Positions 45,188 to 58,465 of a DNA stretch of 64,000 bases are shown piece after piece (position 1 is the first letter of the stretch; each line of letters opens with the position of its first letter). The stretch covers positions 162,574 to 226,573 of the forward strand of contig CH002932.1 in the NCBI GenBank assembly GCA_000149265.1, read 5' to 3'. This stretch comes from Ciona savignyi (Eukaryota > Chordata > Ascidiacea > Phlebobranchia > Cionidae). The notes under the pieces are model-generated. The model was not told where the DNA came from, ran no database searches, and saw only the letters and a list, made by a program, of their open reading frames with translations. Position numbers and translations under genes: made by a program.

Positions 45188-47860
45188 TAGAGGGTGTCAA
45201 CCACGTGTTTAACCACCACTATTTATGGCTCTCATTTGAAAAAATGAGACATATATTGATTTTGTCCGTTTTTTTTGTCAAACGCTTGACAGGCATAGCA
45301 TGTCGACACGACATCTACCAGAAGGTTTAATGTAATCGCAATGAAACTTGGTGATTTTCTTGGACAACATGGTCTAGATATGCAGAAACCAAAATTTTAG
45401 GTGGTAAATCAAGGGGATTACCCCTGAGATGTTAAAAACCAAAACGATATTTTTTTCTAAAAAATATCTTTTTTTGGGAATAGCGTTTGAACGGGTGCTT
45501 CAATTTGAATCAGATTTGGTGGAATGTAAGTGCATTAACCATTAGTTTAACACTTGAATAAAAAAATATTACCTAGCAAATTACCCCAAAAAATAGGATT
45601 TTGTTCTCAAATCATGACATCTACCAGAAGAAGTCACGGAATCGCATGGAAACTTTGTCATTTGTTAGACAACATTGTCTAGATATGCAGAAACCAAAAT
45701 TTTTGGTGGTAAATCTAGGGAAATTAACTGAGACGTTCAAACCCAAAAACTGCGACTTTCAAACCCAAAAAACGGTATTGTTTTCTTTTTAGGCATAGCG
45801 CTCAAACGGGTTCCCTAATTTTGATAAATTTGGTAAATGTTGGTCTGTTAGTCACTCTGTGGTAATTAAAGGAAAGAAAACATTTACATAAAGTAATTCC
45901 CTTAAGAAATATGATATGTTCCTGAATGAAGATATGTACGAGTGTGTGTGCATCGTCTTGTGTCTCTCCCAATGCTTGACGAGAAGGATGACGAGACGCG
46001 AGAAACGCTAAGTACTGCTTAAAACGCTATATGTGTGTGGAGTTTAACCACATTTGGTGTATTTTATATACCAAGAATGTAGTTTGTTTCTGCACGCAGA
46101 ATAAGTCCCTGGGGTAACAATTTGAACTTGTTATCCATACACATGACAATACATGTAATTGTCAGATATGTGCACTTCAGATGCATGTTATTCAATATTC
46201 CAGACGCCATAGTTTTGTTTCTTCAAGCATGAACGCATGGGTCCCATAGGCCGGGTTCACAACCAAAACGACAAAAAACGTTTTTGTATTGTCTCGACGT
46301 TTTTCAAATAGAATGTATTGTGATCGACGTTTTTCAAATAGAACGCATTGTCTCTTATGCGTCGATTCACACCAGTCCGATTTTGACGCATGTGCTATTT
46401 TCTTACTACATGTTTTTTTGTCGGACGAGTTTAATATCGTAAAATATCAGCATATACAATTGTTTTATTGCTAATATGCAGTTGAGTACATAAAAAAACT
46501 AGAGAGTGTCAACCACGTGTTTAACCACCACTATTTGTAAAACACATGTTGTTTCCCTATATTCATGCTACAGGGTCCCTAACCACAATTTATATTTTAT
46601 ACATGAGTATGTAGTTTTTGTTTCTGCAAGCATAAATGCATGGGTCCCATAGTTAACATACCAAACTTATTTTCCATGTTTAGTTAAATTAAGAATAAAA
46701 TTACGAACATTTAGACCATGTTGTCTTACAAATGTCCAATTTTCATTGCGATTTCATTACTCCTTTTGGTAGATATCGGGGCGACATGGCATGCTTGTCA
46801 CAATCATGATTTGAGAACATATTCTTTTTTTTGGGTATTTCCCAAGGTAATTTTATTATTTCTTTTAGGTGTTAAATCAGTGACTTATGCACTTACATTC
46901 CACCAAATGTGATTGAATTTGTAACAGCCGTTCACGCGCTATGCCCAAAAAAGGCTAATTTTTTAGAAAAAATAGCGTTTTGGTTTTTAACGTCTAAGGG
47001 TAATTCCCCTAAATTCATCACCTAAAATTTTGGTTTCTGCATATCTAGACCATGTTCTCTTACAAATGTCAAATTTTCATTGCGATTCCGGTACTCCTTC
47101 TGGCAGATGTCGGGGCGACATGGTATGCCTGTCACAATCATGAATTGAGAACAAAATCCCATTTTTTAAGTGTTTAATTAGTGATTAATGCACTTACATT
47201 CCACCAAATCTGATTTAAATTGTAACATCCGTTTAAGCGCTATGACCAAAAAAGGCTATTTTTTAGAAAAAGTACCGTTTTGGTTTTTAACGCTCCAGGG
47301 AAATTCCCCGGAGTTTATCACCTAACATTTTAGCATCTGTATATCTAGACCATGTTGTCTAAAAATGTAAAATTTTTATTGCGATTCCATTACTCCTTCT
47401 GGTGGATGTCGAGGCACCATGGTATGCCTGCCACAATCATGATTTGAGAACAAAATCTTATTTTTTAGGGTATTTTCCTAGGTAATTTTTTATTTCTTCC
47501 AAGTGTTAAATCAGTGCCCAATGCTCTTATATTCGAACAAATCTGATTTAAATTGGAGTAGCCGTTCAAGCGCTATGCTACAAAAAGCTAAAGTTTTTAT
47601 AAAAAATACCGTTTTGGTTTTTAACCTCCCAGGGGAATCCCCCTGAGTGTATCACCCCAAATTTTGGTTTCTGCATATCTATACCATGTTGTCCAACGAA
47701 TGGCGAAGTTTCAATACGATTCCATTATTACTTCTGGTTGATGTCGGGGCGACATGCCATGCATATCAAACCTTTGGAAAAAAAACGGACAAAAATAACA
47801 TGTGTCCCATTTTTCCAAATGGGACCCATAATTACCGTGGATATAAAAAGTAAATACACT
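45188..47860. repeat. Array of about 300-bp repeats in both orientations
   Basis: Units marked by catggtctagatatgcagaaaccaaaatttt and gacatctaccagaag occur on the plus strand at about 45,300 and 45,600, and reversed at about 46,720, 47,050, 47,350 and 47,650. A flanking motif gtgtcaaccacgtgtttaac is at 45,188 and 46,505. Single relatives lie at 54,690-54,950 and 55,295, and a weaker one at 51,380-51,610. The small frames in it (e.g. 46,718-46,912) are repeat translations. Confidence 0.7.
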
Positions 47861-49345
47861 AGTTTTAATTATATTAGAATTATATTTTAGTTTAGAATTT
47901 AACCGTATCCTATGTGACACTATGGTCGTGGTATGTCGATCAAATCGGTAGCTGCCCATCACACACATCACCATAGTTGCAGAAAAATGTATTATACAGT
48001 TCAGGTGCAGTGACGTATATGAATGAACAATGGTATTAGCCAATCAATTGTCGAACTAAGATTAAATGACTAATAGAGTAATTAACTAATTAACTAATCG
48101 GCTAAACGACTAATCAACTAAATTTTTGAGGTGTTCAACCACGATTTGATCAACCTTATTCAAATAGAATACACAGTTAGCAATTTAAATAGAGGCAGTT
48201 TAGCAAAACACATGTAGTACCTTAAACACTTTCACAATTGCAAATGCTACACAATAGCTAAGAATCCTAACAATGATTCAAACATTAAAATATTACAATT
48301 AAACTAGGTGAAACATTACTGCTACAATATTAGCATAACATAAGCTACACTAAACAATTCGGAAAACTGGCGTACACACTTAGACAACAAAATGTCGCAA
48401 TCCGTAACGCATGGTGGTTTTGCCCGTTACGCATAGTGGTTTTGTAGCATTTCGTATAATCTATATTTGTTTTAATTTATTTTATGTCCTAAATATTTTG
48501 TGTTTAACGTCGTTTATTTTTGCATTCGAAGTTTTCCGACTCTCACATATTATTACCCGTTACGTAATTATTACTTGGAAGGGCCTTTGTGTTTTTGCCG
48601 TTTAAATAGTTTACATAGTTTTCCCACCTAATTCCCCACAGTTATTAAAACGTGTAGATGTAAAACGTCTCGCACGTAAACTTCTCGCACCTCGTAAATG
48701 CCGTATATATTCTGAAAATTTGAATAAGATAATATAACCTACTAAAATAACCTGCATTAACGTACTTGAGATAACTTGCGTCATGCTGTATAACGTACCT
48801 TAGACTATACAACTGGCGTCATGCTGAATAACGTACTAAGTAACTTGATTGGAGAATAAACGGTATATTGAATGAGACGCAAAATACAACTAAACTGAAT
48901 CAAGAGTTAGACTTCGAGTTTGAAATCAAGACTTTAAATATCGTGGCTACCATGATATTTGGTAGGCGTTCTGTGGAGAGTAAACATATAGACTTTCCAC
49001 TGCGCAGCTCGCCAGAGACCATAAGGCAGCCGGCTGAATCTAACTCAGCCAACCTTAAGCAACCAGCTCTAAAAAAGAGCGAGCCCACAGTTTAGATGAC
49101 AATGGAAATAATAGAAATCGTATACAACAATTTTGAGATTAATAACCGTAACATTTAGGTTAAAGTGAATATGGCCTAAAGTTCACAGCAATTAGGCCAA
49201 GACAGATAGATATATTTAGTTTAAAATCAGTATCTTAGTCTGTTGTGATTAAATAGCCCAACAAGTAATGCATAGCACTGGTTCAACATCTCAGTTAAGC
49301 CTGCTGTGTAGCTTAAACTGTACGAAACCAGTACCGGTACTTAAA
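47861..49345. other. No gene seen
   Basis: AT-rich. A frame at 48,868-49,095 has no recognisable motif. A short gactaatcaacta-type repetitiveness occurs at 48,060-48,125. Confidence 0.5.
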
Positions 49346-49347
49346 CT

Positions 49348-49405
49348 ACCCCCTTGGTTTTCCCATTCACGGGGATAAAGATGAACATCTATCCTATCCT
49401 AAACT
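49348..49405 (+). mobile_element. SINE 3' end fragment
   Basis: Only ccttggttttcccattcacg..gataaagatgaacatc and the terminal ctatcctatccta remain. Confidence 0.75.
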
Positions 49406-49814
49406 CACATAACTTTTCCCGATAGGAGATAGGTACTGGTTAAATATATATTTAGCATGTAGAATTATGGTGGATCTGAGCAAAGTTTAACTACTAATTC
49501 AAGAATTGAATGTTAAGTCGGCAAAATATAAGCCTAATATCTCCAGTTCTGCATACCGCTATATGAATTGAGTTGTACAAGAGTTAACTTGGAATATTAT
49601 TGCTCAAGTTTTGTATGCGACTGGTAAGTGTGTAAAGTGTTGCATTTATAAATATATTATATTCTATAAATGATTCTATTTTTTGTAAGTATCTAGTTAT
49701 GATACCATTACAGCGTTGCATATCCGGTTGCTTAACTACCCGTTACAAGTTGGATGTTTATTCTAATATTCAGCAAAACTTTTGTTAACCACTTTTGTAC
49801 ATAAGGATGTTTTA

Positions 49815-50055
49815 GGATAGGATATTCATCTTTATCCCCGTGAATGGGAAAACCAAAGGGGTTAACACACGGCAATCATCAGATCACCTCGTACCCGTCG
49901 TCGGGTTACCCACGCTATTGCAGTGTGTTGTATATGATAGACACGTTCCTTCAATTTAGTAGAACCCATTAATTCGTTGGGTTCAGGCAATGTCCGTAAA
50001 GTACCTTGCCCAAGGACACAACCGACTAGCTAGCGACCAGTTTCGCACCTTTAAC
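49815..50055 (-). mobile_element. tRNA-derived SINE, head truncated
   Basis: ggataggatattcatctttatccccgtgaatgg ... ctagctagcgaccagtttcgcacct, reversed. Confidence 0.85.
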
Positions 50056-50364
50056 ATTTCGTTTTATTGCACTGATTGGTGAAATTAAGTTTTGCATCTA
50101 GGCAATTATTAAGTTACCACAGGCCCTGGGTTCTAGCATCGATAATTGCATTACCATAGTGAAACAACTAGAATAAATCCTATAATCCTGTACACTTTTT
50201 TTTGGTCTTGTAATTAAAAATTTGGAAACAATGACAAGTGGATTGTGTATATTAAATGTTACATAACACCGCTATACATTTGTGTTTACAGCATGACTGG
50301 ACCAGTTCCAGTAACTCAAGTTCATCATCTGATAACACAGATACAGATATGGAAATAATTTGCA

Positions 50365-50413
50365 ATGAAACAGTCTGGTAGAATATTAATTTTACTTCTG
50401 CAAGTTACTGCCG
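50365..50413 (+). CDS. Possible first exon with a signal-peptide-like sequence
   Basis: ATG AAA CAG... reads MKQSGRILILLLQVTA and ends at a strong donor g|gtaagtg (50,414). It ends in phase 1, so it could splice to 50,701 (acceptor tttacag, continuing ALSIPLVYMGDMNC to a stop after 24 codons) or to the NACHT exon. Short, so weak. The same DNA in another frame reads HDWTSSSNSSSSSDN after acceptor gtttacag (50,291). Confidence 0.25.
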
Positions 50414-51631
50414 GTAAGTGAAAAGTACATACCAGAGGCTACAGAACAATGAAGTGCCCCAAAATAACAAAAAAAGGAAACCAGAAATAATGCACACAAT
50501 AACCACGGCAATGCTTCACTTTTTAAAATGTTGTAGTAACTTTCAAAATGATAGCTAGCATCCCGATAAACATTTTGTTTTCAAACTAGATTGGTATCAC
50601 TATTTAACTAATTTACATTCCTGTATCCATTTTGTGCTGTCTAGTATATTGTTGGTGTTAATTTTCATTTTATTTATCATGTTTATTTTTCTGTTTACAG
50701 CACTTTCCATACCGCTTGTTTATATGGGTGATATGAACTGTGAGCAAAAACAAATGTCATTGTTCTATTTATACAGATGAAACCAATACATTTACCCTAC
50801 AATGTATTTATCCGAGTTATTGTTTTTTGGTTGTCCAAGTGCAAAATATTGGCACCACTTTAAATTACTATGCAACACTTCGTGGGTTTGTTCTGGTATA
50901 AAACTTGGCAGAAGAACCCCCAAAATAACCTATGACACCTCTAGTACAGTTTTGGCAGCCATGTAGTGTAAAAAGGTGAAGGTCAAGAGTGTTTGATGTT
51001 AAGGTTGTAACACTGATATATAAAAGTATGTTTTTTTTGTATAATTTAGTCTATAAGTTATTCAGGAAAAAGTTAGGTTGTCATACTTCAAAAGTGCGAT
51101 TTTTTTCAGTTCCCATTAGCATATTTAGTTTATCCAATATAGGATTTATCCAAGTTAATTGGTTGGTGTCCTATGACAATAGTACTCAGCATACCAATTA
51201 AATATATTATGTCTTCACCTTTTTTGTCATATAAAATTCTAGTTATAAGTGTATATCCATACTCACGTAAATCGTCGGCCCGAAACACGTTTTATTGGTG
51301 TGAATCGACCAAAAGCCATAGGTGTCAAATAAAACTTAATTTTCATGGGTAGTTAAAAAACCATAAAAGTGTTAGATTTACTAACATTTCACCAGAAATG
51401 TTTTACATTAAAGCTTCTTGTCAAGCACATTTGCGAAATGAAACTAAATTCTAAATCAGCCCAATTTATTTTTTCATGGCCCCGGGAAATTTTTATAAAG
51501 AACACTTTTATGCATTTTAACGTACCAGGTGAATTTTCCCAGTTTATTACCCAAAATTTAGTTCAAATGACAAAGTTTTATTACGATTCAAATAAAATTA
51601 GAATAAATCGTATTTTTGTAAATATTTTCAG

Positions 51632-53417
51632 CTGAAGAATTGAAGCAGACGTTGAATGTTACAGCAAACGAAGTTGTTGGTGAAACTAACCTGCCAATTC
51701 ATCTTGAACAAGCCATAGAGAGGGTTCGACTTCATATATCTACCGTCATTCAACGATCTGATGCTGATTGGAACAAAAGTTATGACTGGCATAATAACCC
51801 TACGGAACGAAAGAGCTTAGATACAATATATCAATCTAATGCATCAAGAATTTCCATCGACCAAATTTTTACTAAAGCTAAAGAAACTGCCCGAATGGAA
51901 GCTGAAAAGCAATGCAAAAGTGATGCAGCCAAAGAACTGTATATCAAGCAACATGGAAACATTATATCCATTGTAGGGTTACCTGGAATCGGAAAGAGTA
52001 CCCTTAGCAAGATGGTGACCAAATCCATTCTGGATAAAATAATTTTACCAGACACCGAATATTTGTTTTACATTTCAATGAAAAATGTTAATTTTAAGAA
52101 AAGGGTAACAACGCTTCAATTTCTCATTGACAACAGCATGACTATGTTCCCTACCCATTCGGACAAGGAAAACAAAGCAGTTATCGAGATGTTGAAGAAT
52201 AATAACAATGTTGTCATTGTAATGGATGGATTAGATGAAGCTGCAACTAAATTTTCCAAAAAGACCCACCGCTGCACGACTCAATGGAAAGGAGAAACCG
52301 GTCGACATTATCATGAACTTGTTTAGATGGTACTCTTCTGACCACAATGCCATAAAACCTTGTGACTTCTAGGCCAGGTCAGTTCTATCAGATACACCAT
52401 GATTGTCGACCAACGTTCGTTCTTGAAGTGCTGGGTCTGGATCAAGAGGCCATAGATGATCTCGGATCACAGATTTGTGGTGAAAGGTATCCTAAAATAA
52501 AAAAATATCTGAAGGAACGACCTAACCTTTCTGCATTGTGTTATGTCCCGGTCAACTGCATTCTGATCATGGCTTGCCTTCTTATATGTCTATCTACAGG
52601 CAAAGAGATAAACTCAATGACACAAGTCTTATTCTATGCACTAACTCACTACATGACTTCTGAGCATCTGAAATCTGACATGACAGAAAAACAAATCAGC
52701 TTGGAACTGGTTAAATTAAGCCAATTAGCTTTTAAAGGGTTCGAAAAAAAAAAACTAGTTTTTAATATTAAGGACTTCAATAAAGTTAAGATAAAAGAAA
52801 CAATGGCCAATAACTTTATGCACACATATGTTGACAAAGCATCAGGCATGAGAATGAAAATATTAGAAGGACATAAGCGAAGTTACTTTTCTCATCTCAT
52901 GTGGCAGGAATTTCTCACTGCTGTTCACATGATGCTCTTCATGCCATATGAACAATTTCAACATTACGACTTCATATTTGAAGAATTCCAGTGGGAAGTT
53001 GTGGCAAGATTTATGTTTGGCATTTGTAACCCGACTTCCAAAGCAGATCGGGAACTCATCTTCCCAACTTCAGAGATTAAAGGTTTTAAGGAAAAAAAGA
53101 AAATGATTCTGAGTATAATTTCAGGACAAGAAATTGATCTAAAGAAAGACAACTTTAATACTTTACTTGGTAAAGTGTCAGGCTGGATGCATGAGCTTGA
53201 TGATAATGAAATAATAAAACAAGTAGAACAATGCCTACCAACTGACATTACAATGAAAGTTCCTCCGAACCCAACCCAAGCACGTGATCTTGCGTTTGCT
53301 TTCAAATCCTGTTCATCACCTCACAACTTAACGGTGCTAATAAAAAAAGCTAATGAATATGCAGCGCCTGAAACCACAACTTTTCTTCGTGGTTTACAGG
53401 GATCAACGAAGACCAGG
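51632..53417 (+). pseudogene. NACHT-domain exon of an NLR gene, two frameshifts
   Basis: Acceptor tattttcag, donor agg|gtaagt. N-terminal helical part AEELKQTLNVTANEVVGE, then IISIVGLPGIGKSTLSKMV (Walker A, about 51,975-52,001) and NVVIVMDGLDEAA (Walker B, about 52,210-52,240). Downstream: TSRPGQFYQIHHDC (sensor-type motif), EVLGLDQEA, VPVNCILIMACLL, then winged-helix-like and helical parts with MWQEF. Frame 1 breaks at the A run 52,258-52,262. A second frame carries VDIIMNLFRWYSSDHNAIKP. The third frame starts at 52,362 after tt 52,360-52,361. Each break is one extra base. Without them the exon would be 594 codons and keep phase 0. NLRs are cytosolic sensors that oligomerise through NACHT. 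Confidence 0.85.
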
Positions 53418-55724
53418 GTAAGTATCATATATGGTTAGTTAAAGTAAGTTTAGAAGAATCTTCATTTTAACCTAAAACATGGCAATAACGTTTCTACCCT
53501 CACTATATTTAAACCCACTTTTAACTGCACGCTATCTGTTTCTGTTATGTGCCTTATTAATAGTTTTACGCTCACAATGTTTAGAACACTTTAGTTAATT
53601 TATTAAGTACCGTACGCTCGCTGTGGTAAGTATTAGAATATTAAAGACCACGTTTGATCAGCTAACTTCCGGGATATTTTCGTATACAAGTAATCAGAAT
53701 AGGGACTTTTACAGTCACAACACTTCAGTTTCTACATGCAAAAACAATTGGGTTCCTTAGTTACCTAATTATTTAATGGGTTTCCGAGTTACCAATCAAA
53801 ATTTAATATCTTTGTTCTAATTTAACAAACAGGATATCTGATTACCTAAACCATTGTGGGATATCTCATACAAAGTGTATTAAGTTTGGTTATGCAATCG
53901 GAAGCTGAAGGATTCTCGGATTACCTATACGAACTTGATAAACATAACAAAGAAAAATGTTAACATCTCTTACATATTCAACTCGATTAAAACATTCACT
54001 TGCCAACACAGGAAAACAAGGAAAATACATAAACAACATAGTTAACCAAACGAAAGGCGACAACTACACAAGGGGTTTAAAAGAACATAACGTCAAACAT
54101 AAATAAAACTCAAAATGAAAAAGTACACTAGGCGACAAACACAATTGAAACACTACATGATATTCATTACATAATGTAGCGTTTTAGCCCAATTTATTTG
54201 AATTTTGCTCGGTCTATATCCTTGACCGCCACAATGCAACTACACAACTGTATAACTACAGAAATACTACATTACTACTCGCTTAAAGCAAAATGTCACA
54301 GCCAAAAAAAAATAAAATCAAGTAATCAATGAAACAAGACAATAACGTAAAAACGACGAGCGATCCTGTTCGACACAAAACTCGTAGTTCCTAGTGCAAT
54401 GAAAATTGTGAAATGTTTCATATCGGTCTCGGACGCCCGTCCTACTTCGACTCCGTTTCCTTCGTCTCTTTTATACTTGCGTTTTCCACAATCTCAAGGA
54501 GGCGCATGGACTGGCCACCGATTTTCGACTTACAAGAGTCGACGTGGCTGATAATGATGTGCTCCTTTTTTACTGGAGGAGAATCGCTTTTCAGCAGGAT
54601 ATGCTGGTGGTTGGGGAGCAACATGCTCATCTATCTTTAGTTGCGGCTCTTCCTCAGTCACTACTAAGTGAGTCGTGTCCGGAGCTTGTTCTTCAAATCT
54701 GATTCAAATTAGAGCAGCCGTTCAAGCGCTATGCCACAAAAAGCTACATTTTTTTATAAAAAAATACCGTTTTGGTTTTTATCGTCTCAAAGAAATCCCC
54801 CTTGATTTATCACCCAAAATTTTGGTTTCTGCATATCTAGACCATGTTGTTTAACAAATGGCGAAGTTTCATTACGATTCCATTGTTTCTTCTGGTAGGT
54901 GTCGGGGCGACATGCCATGCCTGTCAACCTTTGACAAAAAAATGAGAAAAAAAAACTAGGTCAACGTGACTCTAGGTCATACCGCCGATCAAAGTTATAA
55001 ACACTGTAACGAGCTTCGGTTAGCAACACAATGCAAACTCGAGGCCTCGACCGTTAGTAGTCCCATCACTAATAGTAGGTCCACTAATACTAGGTCAACC
55101 GCGTGGTCTTTAAAAAAGAACAACCACCCCATAACGTGTATTGTTATCATGCGCTGCTGTAGGCGTGAAAAACGAACACAGTTGGTTAACTATTTATTGA
55201 TTTCATTGACGGTTAACTGACGGCCAAGTCGGTTAACTAGTTAACCATTAACTTCGCTATAAACGATGTTGCTGAAAAACAAAAATAAACTGGATAGTGT
55301 CAACCACGTGTTTAACCACCACTATTTGTAAAACACATGTTGTATGCCATATATTCATGCTGCAGGGTCCCTAACCACAATTTTTATTTTATACACCGAG
55401 TATGTAGTTTGTTTCTGCAAGCATAAACACATGGGTCCCATAGTTAACCAACCGTAATTTCGTAATTACGTTCAGCTCTAGTTCTTATATTATTGCTGGC
55501 TTTTGGAGGGTAAACTCGGATGTGTTAATTTTAGTATTTTTCCTATTTTTCTTTTATTTTAATTTGTAAATTGTCTTAATCATAATATGCTAATAACTTC
55601 GGTCACAAAATGTCACTATATCCGGCTAAACGTTCGTACCCACCTCTATTCAGGTAACTCTAAATGCCCAGTGTTGGCAGTGTGAAGTTGTATCTTTGGT
55701 CAGAATTAAAATCTTATATTCCAG
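53418..55724 (+). other. Intron between NACHT and LRR exons
   Basis: Contains the repeat copies at 54,690-54,950 and 55,295-55,450. The frame 54,413-54,640 shows no domain. Confidence 0.6.
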
Positions 55725-55880
55725 ATCAAGTTAGTGTTGAATGGAACAAAGCTGGGAAATGTAGATGAATACCTGGTTCCTCATATTCAACATATTGATG
55801 AACTTCGATTATGGAGTTGCAAACAACTGAACAAGTGTATGCAGGATTTGTGCACAGCTATCAATGATCGACCGAACAAG
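55725..55880 (+). CDS. LRR exon A, module 1
   Basis: 52 codons, phase 0 at both ends, acceptor tattccag and donor aag|gtaaat. It reads IKLVLNGTKLGNVDEYLVP, HIQHIDELRLWSCKQLNKC, MQDLCTAINDRPNK, with the L.L..C.L....M..LC.A. spacing of ribonuclease-inhibitor-type leucine-rich repeats. It follows the NACHT exon in frame. Confidence 0.75.
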
Positions 55881-56305
55881 GTAAATATTGGGAACCATAC
55901 TTCAAGTAGCCCCACATCAATCACTGATTTATTATAGATGTGCATATTTACACAACTGTACTGCAGTGGTTTTACAAATAATAATGATAAATACATGGTT
56001 GACAGTCTAGATTTTATATTTTTACATTCTTGTAAAAACATTCTCGGTTGTTTAATATTATGCGCCACATAAATTATGTGTGTTTATCGCGATGAAGTAA
56101 CTTTTGAAGTGAAGAGCATGTCATTTCTTGCATTAATTTTATGATGTTTAGTTCCATTTGTTGATAATTCATATATACTGGCTACAAAACCGTTCTTGTG
56201 ATTCTGTCAAACTGCAAGTACCATGTCATATCGGGTACATTGTTCCATATAACCAACGTATGATAACTTACATTAATATGAATCACCTCCTTATCCTTGT
56301 TGCAG

Positions 56306-56458
56306 ATTGTCTTGGATATTCGATCTGAATTCGATGAGAATGCAGCAAGTTGTTTGGTCGATTGTTTGCATAATGTCAGCCGTATAGAAATTGACGAGGA
56401 GAGGATTTCCGTACACAGTCGCATCATCTTACGTGAAGCTGTTCAACAACTTTCCTCG
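56306..56458 (+). CDS. LRR exon B, module 1
   Basis: 51 codons, phase 0 both ends (ttgttgcag / tcg|gtaagt). IVLDIRSEFDENAASCLVD, CLHNVSRIEIDEERISVHS, RIILREAVQQLSS: an LRR-like alternation of hydrophobic positions. Confidence 0.72.
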
Positions 56459-56702
56459 GTAAGTCTTCCTTGTACATTTCGATCGTTCAGAACGGAAACG
56501 ATATTCATAGAGATAGGTATATGTGGATTGGTAACAAGTAGTGATGGGATGAAATGCAAATTAATCATTCCGGTCGGATGTCAAATTGTGCCATTGCTAT
56601 TATTTATGTTTTATTTATGAAAACACAAGAAATGCAAATTAATCATTCCGGTCGGATGTCAAATTGTGCCATTGCTATTATTTATGTTTTTTATGAAAAC
56701 GA

Positions 56703-56802
56703 NNNNNNNNNNNNNNNNNNNNNNNNNNNNNNNNNNNNNNNNNNNNNNNNNNNNNNNNNNNNNNNNNNNNNNNNNNNNNNNNNNNNNNNNNNNNNNNNNN
56801 NN
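56703..56802. other. Assembly gap of 100 N
   Basis: Exactly 100 N. It is preceded by a direct repeat of about 75 bases (56,552-56,622 and 56,635-56,702, both aaatgcaaattaatcattcc...), so the true sequence here is uncertain. Confidence 0.99.
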
Positions 56803-57304
56803 TACTGTAAGTAGAAACCGTTGGTTCTCCGGTTGGTCTCAAAATCACACATAATGCCTATCCAGGGCTCTACATAAAGCTTTTAGAACACTTGTCCTGT
56901 AGGACAAGTTTAGTACCAAATCGACGTGTCCCATTTAGCTTACGCTTGTCCCATAAAAATTACAATTTAATTTTCCGTTTCCCGCCGTTCCAGACTGTGT
57001 AATTGTGATTAACGCACTATTAAACGATTACGTAATCACTCCCCAAAAGACGTTCCTTATCATGGAAACAGGAATCGTTTTTCTTGGCGCGAGTAATGCT
57101 CGTAATACTCTCGTGACGCACACCGTGAAAGTAAGAATTTGGCGTATACCTTTTTTATTATACACATGTCGCGTCCAAATACTGGAGTCTATAATACTTA
57201 CATCAGCAGCATAATATCAGATTGTTATAATACCTGATTTAAACAGTTGTGACGTCATAAAAACCACAGTTGCGAGCCATGTTTACTTCCGTTACTTAAG
57301 CTTT

Positions 57305-57602
57305 GTCCGGCCCGTTGGTCTAACGGTTAAGTGCGTCGCCTTTCAATCGAAAGGTTGAAGGTACGAAACTGGTCGCTAGCTAGTCGGTTGTGTCCTTGGG
57401 CAAGGCACTTTACGGACATTGCCTGAACCGAGCGGATTAATGGGTTCTACCAAATTGAAGGAACGTGTCTATCATATACAACACACTGCAATAGCTCCGG
57501 TAACCCGACGATGGGCGCGAGGTGATCTGACGATTGCCCGTGTGTTAACCCCCCTGGTTTTCCCATTCACGGGGATAAAGATGAATATCCTATCCTATCC
57601 TA
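57305..57602 (+). mobile_element. tRNA-derived SINE, complete reference copy
   Basis: A-box-like gttggtctaacggttaagtg, B-box-like ggtacgaaactgg, a conserved core (tagtcggttgtgtccttggg, caaggcactttacgg), the tail (gcaatagctccggtaacccg ... cattcacggggataaag) and a short terminal repeat of atccta units. It is the best template for all other copies in the window. The core resembles central domains shared by metazoan SINE superfamilies, but I cannot assign a name. Confidence 0.9.
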
Positions 57603-58465
57603 AGCTTCCCCACGCGAGTTTTGTGTTGGAGTTAATTCCAAATGAAAACATTGTTTAGTCTAGTAAACTTGGTTATTTAAAATCAATATTATATTTCTAA
57701 TTACTACAACTTTCTTAATAATTTGGTGTTGTTATATAATTAACATAAGATGAGTATTGAGTCAAATAAAGTTTTCCATTCTTTCATGATATTTAGTGGT
57801 TTTGAGTTTCCATCTGTTTCATACATATGGTATTAGTTTGTGTATAATATTTGCTTCTTATTTTAATATATTAAATAATATCCCAGGGATTAAAATAACT
57901 GGGTTATTTTAATCCAATTTATATTTTCCACTTTGTTGTATATTTCTATCATTTTCTTAATAATGTGAAGTAAATTGTCCAATCCAGCTCCACGATCAAA
58001 TTATAATGAATATCGACGGTTACAATACTGAAACCAATGATGATTTCAACACAATTAAATAATTCTCTTCTGATAATATTGGTCGTATCCAATGCATATA
58101 TCACCCATCTTGCAAGGTTGTAACTAAATTGGATATTCCCTTTCAATGTAAGACATAATCAACCAGTATTGCAAAAATGTACAATTCGTACGGTTAGGAC
58201 CAGTTTTCAGGTGGAATACCGGACCTAATGCTACCAAGTGAAATAACATGTAGTCTATTATATTTGTTTATTTATTGGCTATCCCTTGAATCAAAAATAA
58301 TAAAATATGAACAGGTTGCTATAGTATCTTCACTATGTGGAATGCATTTACAAACTGTGGTGAATATGGCTGTAATATATGGGCCGAAGTTTGATAGTAA
58401 ATTGGAGTCACTATCGGTATATATGCTTCTATCTGTTTAATAACTTGAATATTGCATTTCCTTAG

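Noticed and set aside
48868..49095. 75-codon plus-strand frame as a gene
   Set aside because: No motif, no splice site that fits, and a minus-strand frame of similar length is equally open.
50960..51330. MITE with ends gacacctctag / ccataggtgtca
   Set aside because: The inverted ends are too short and no target duplication is visible.
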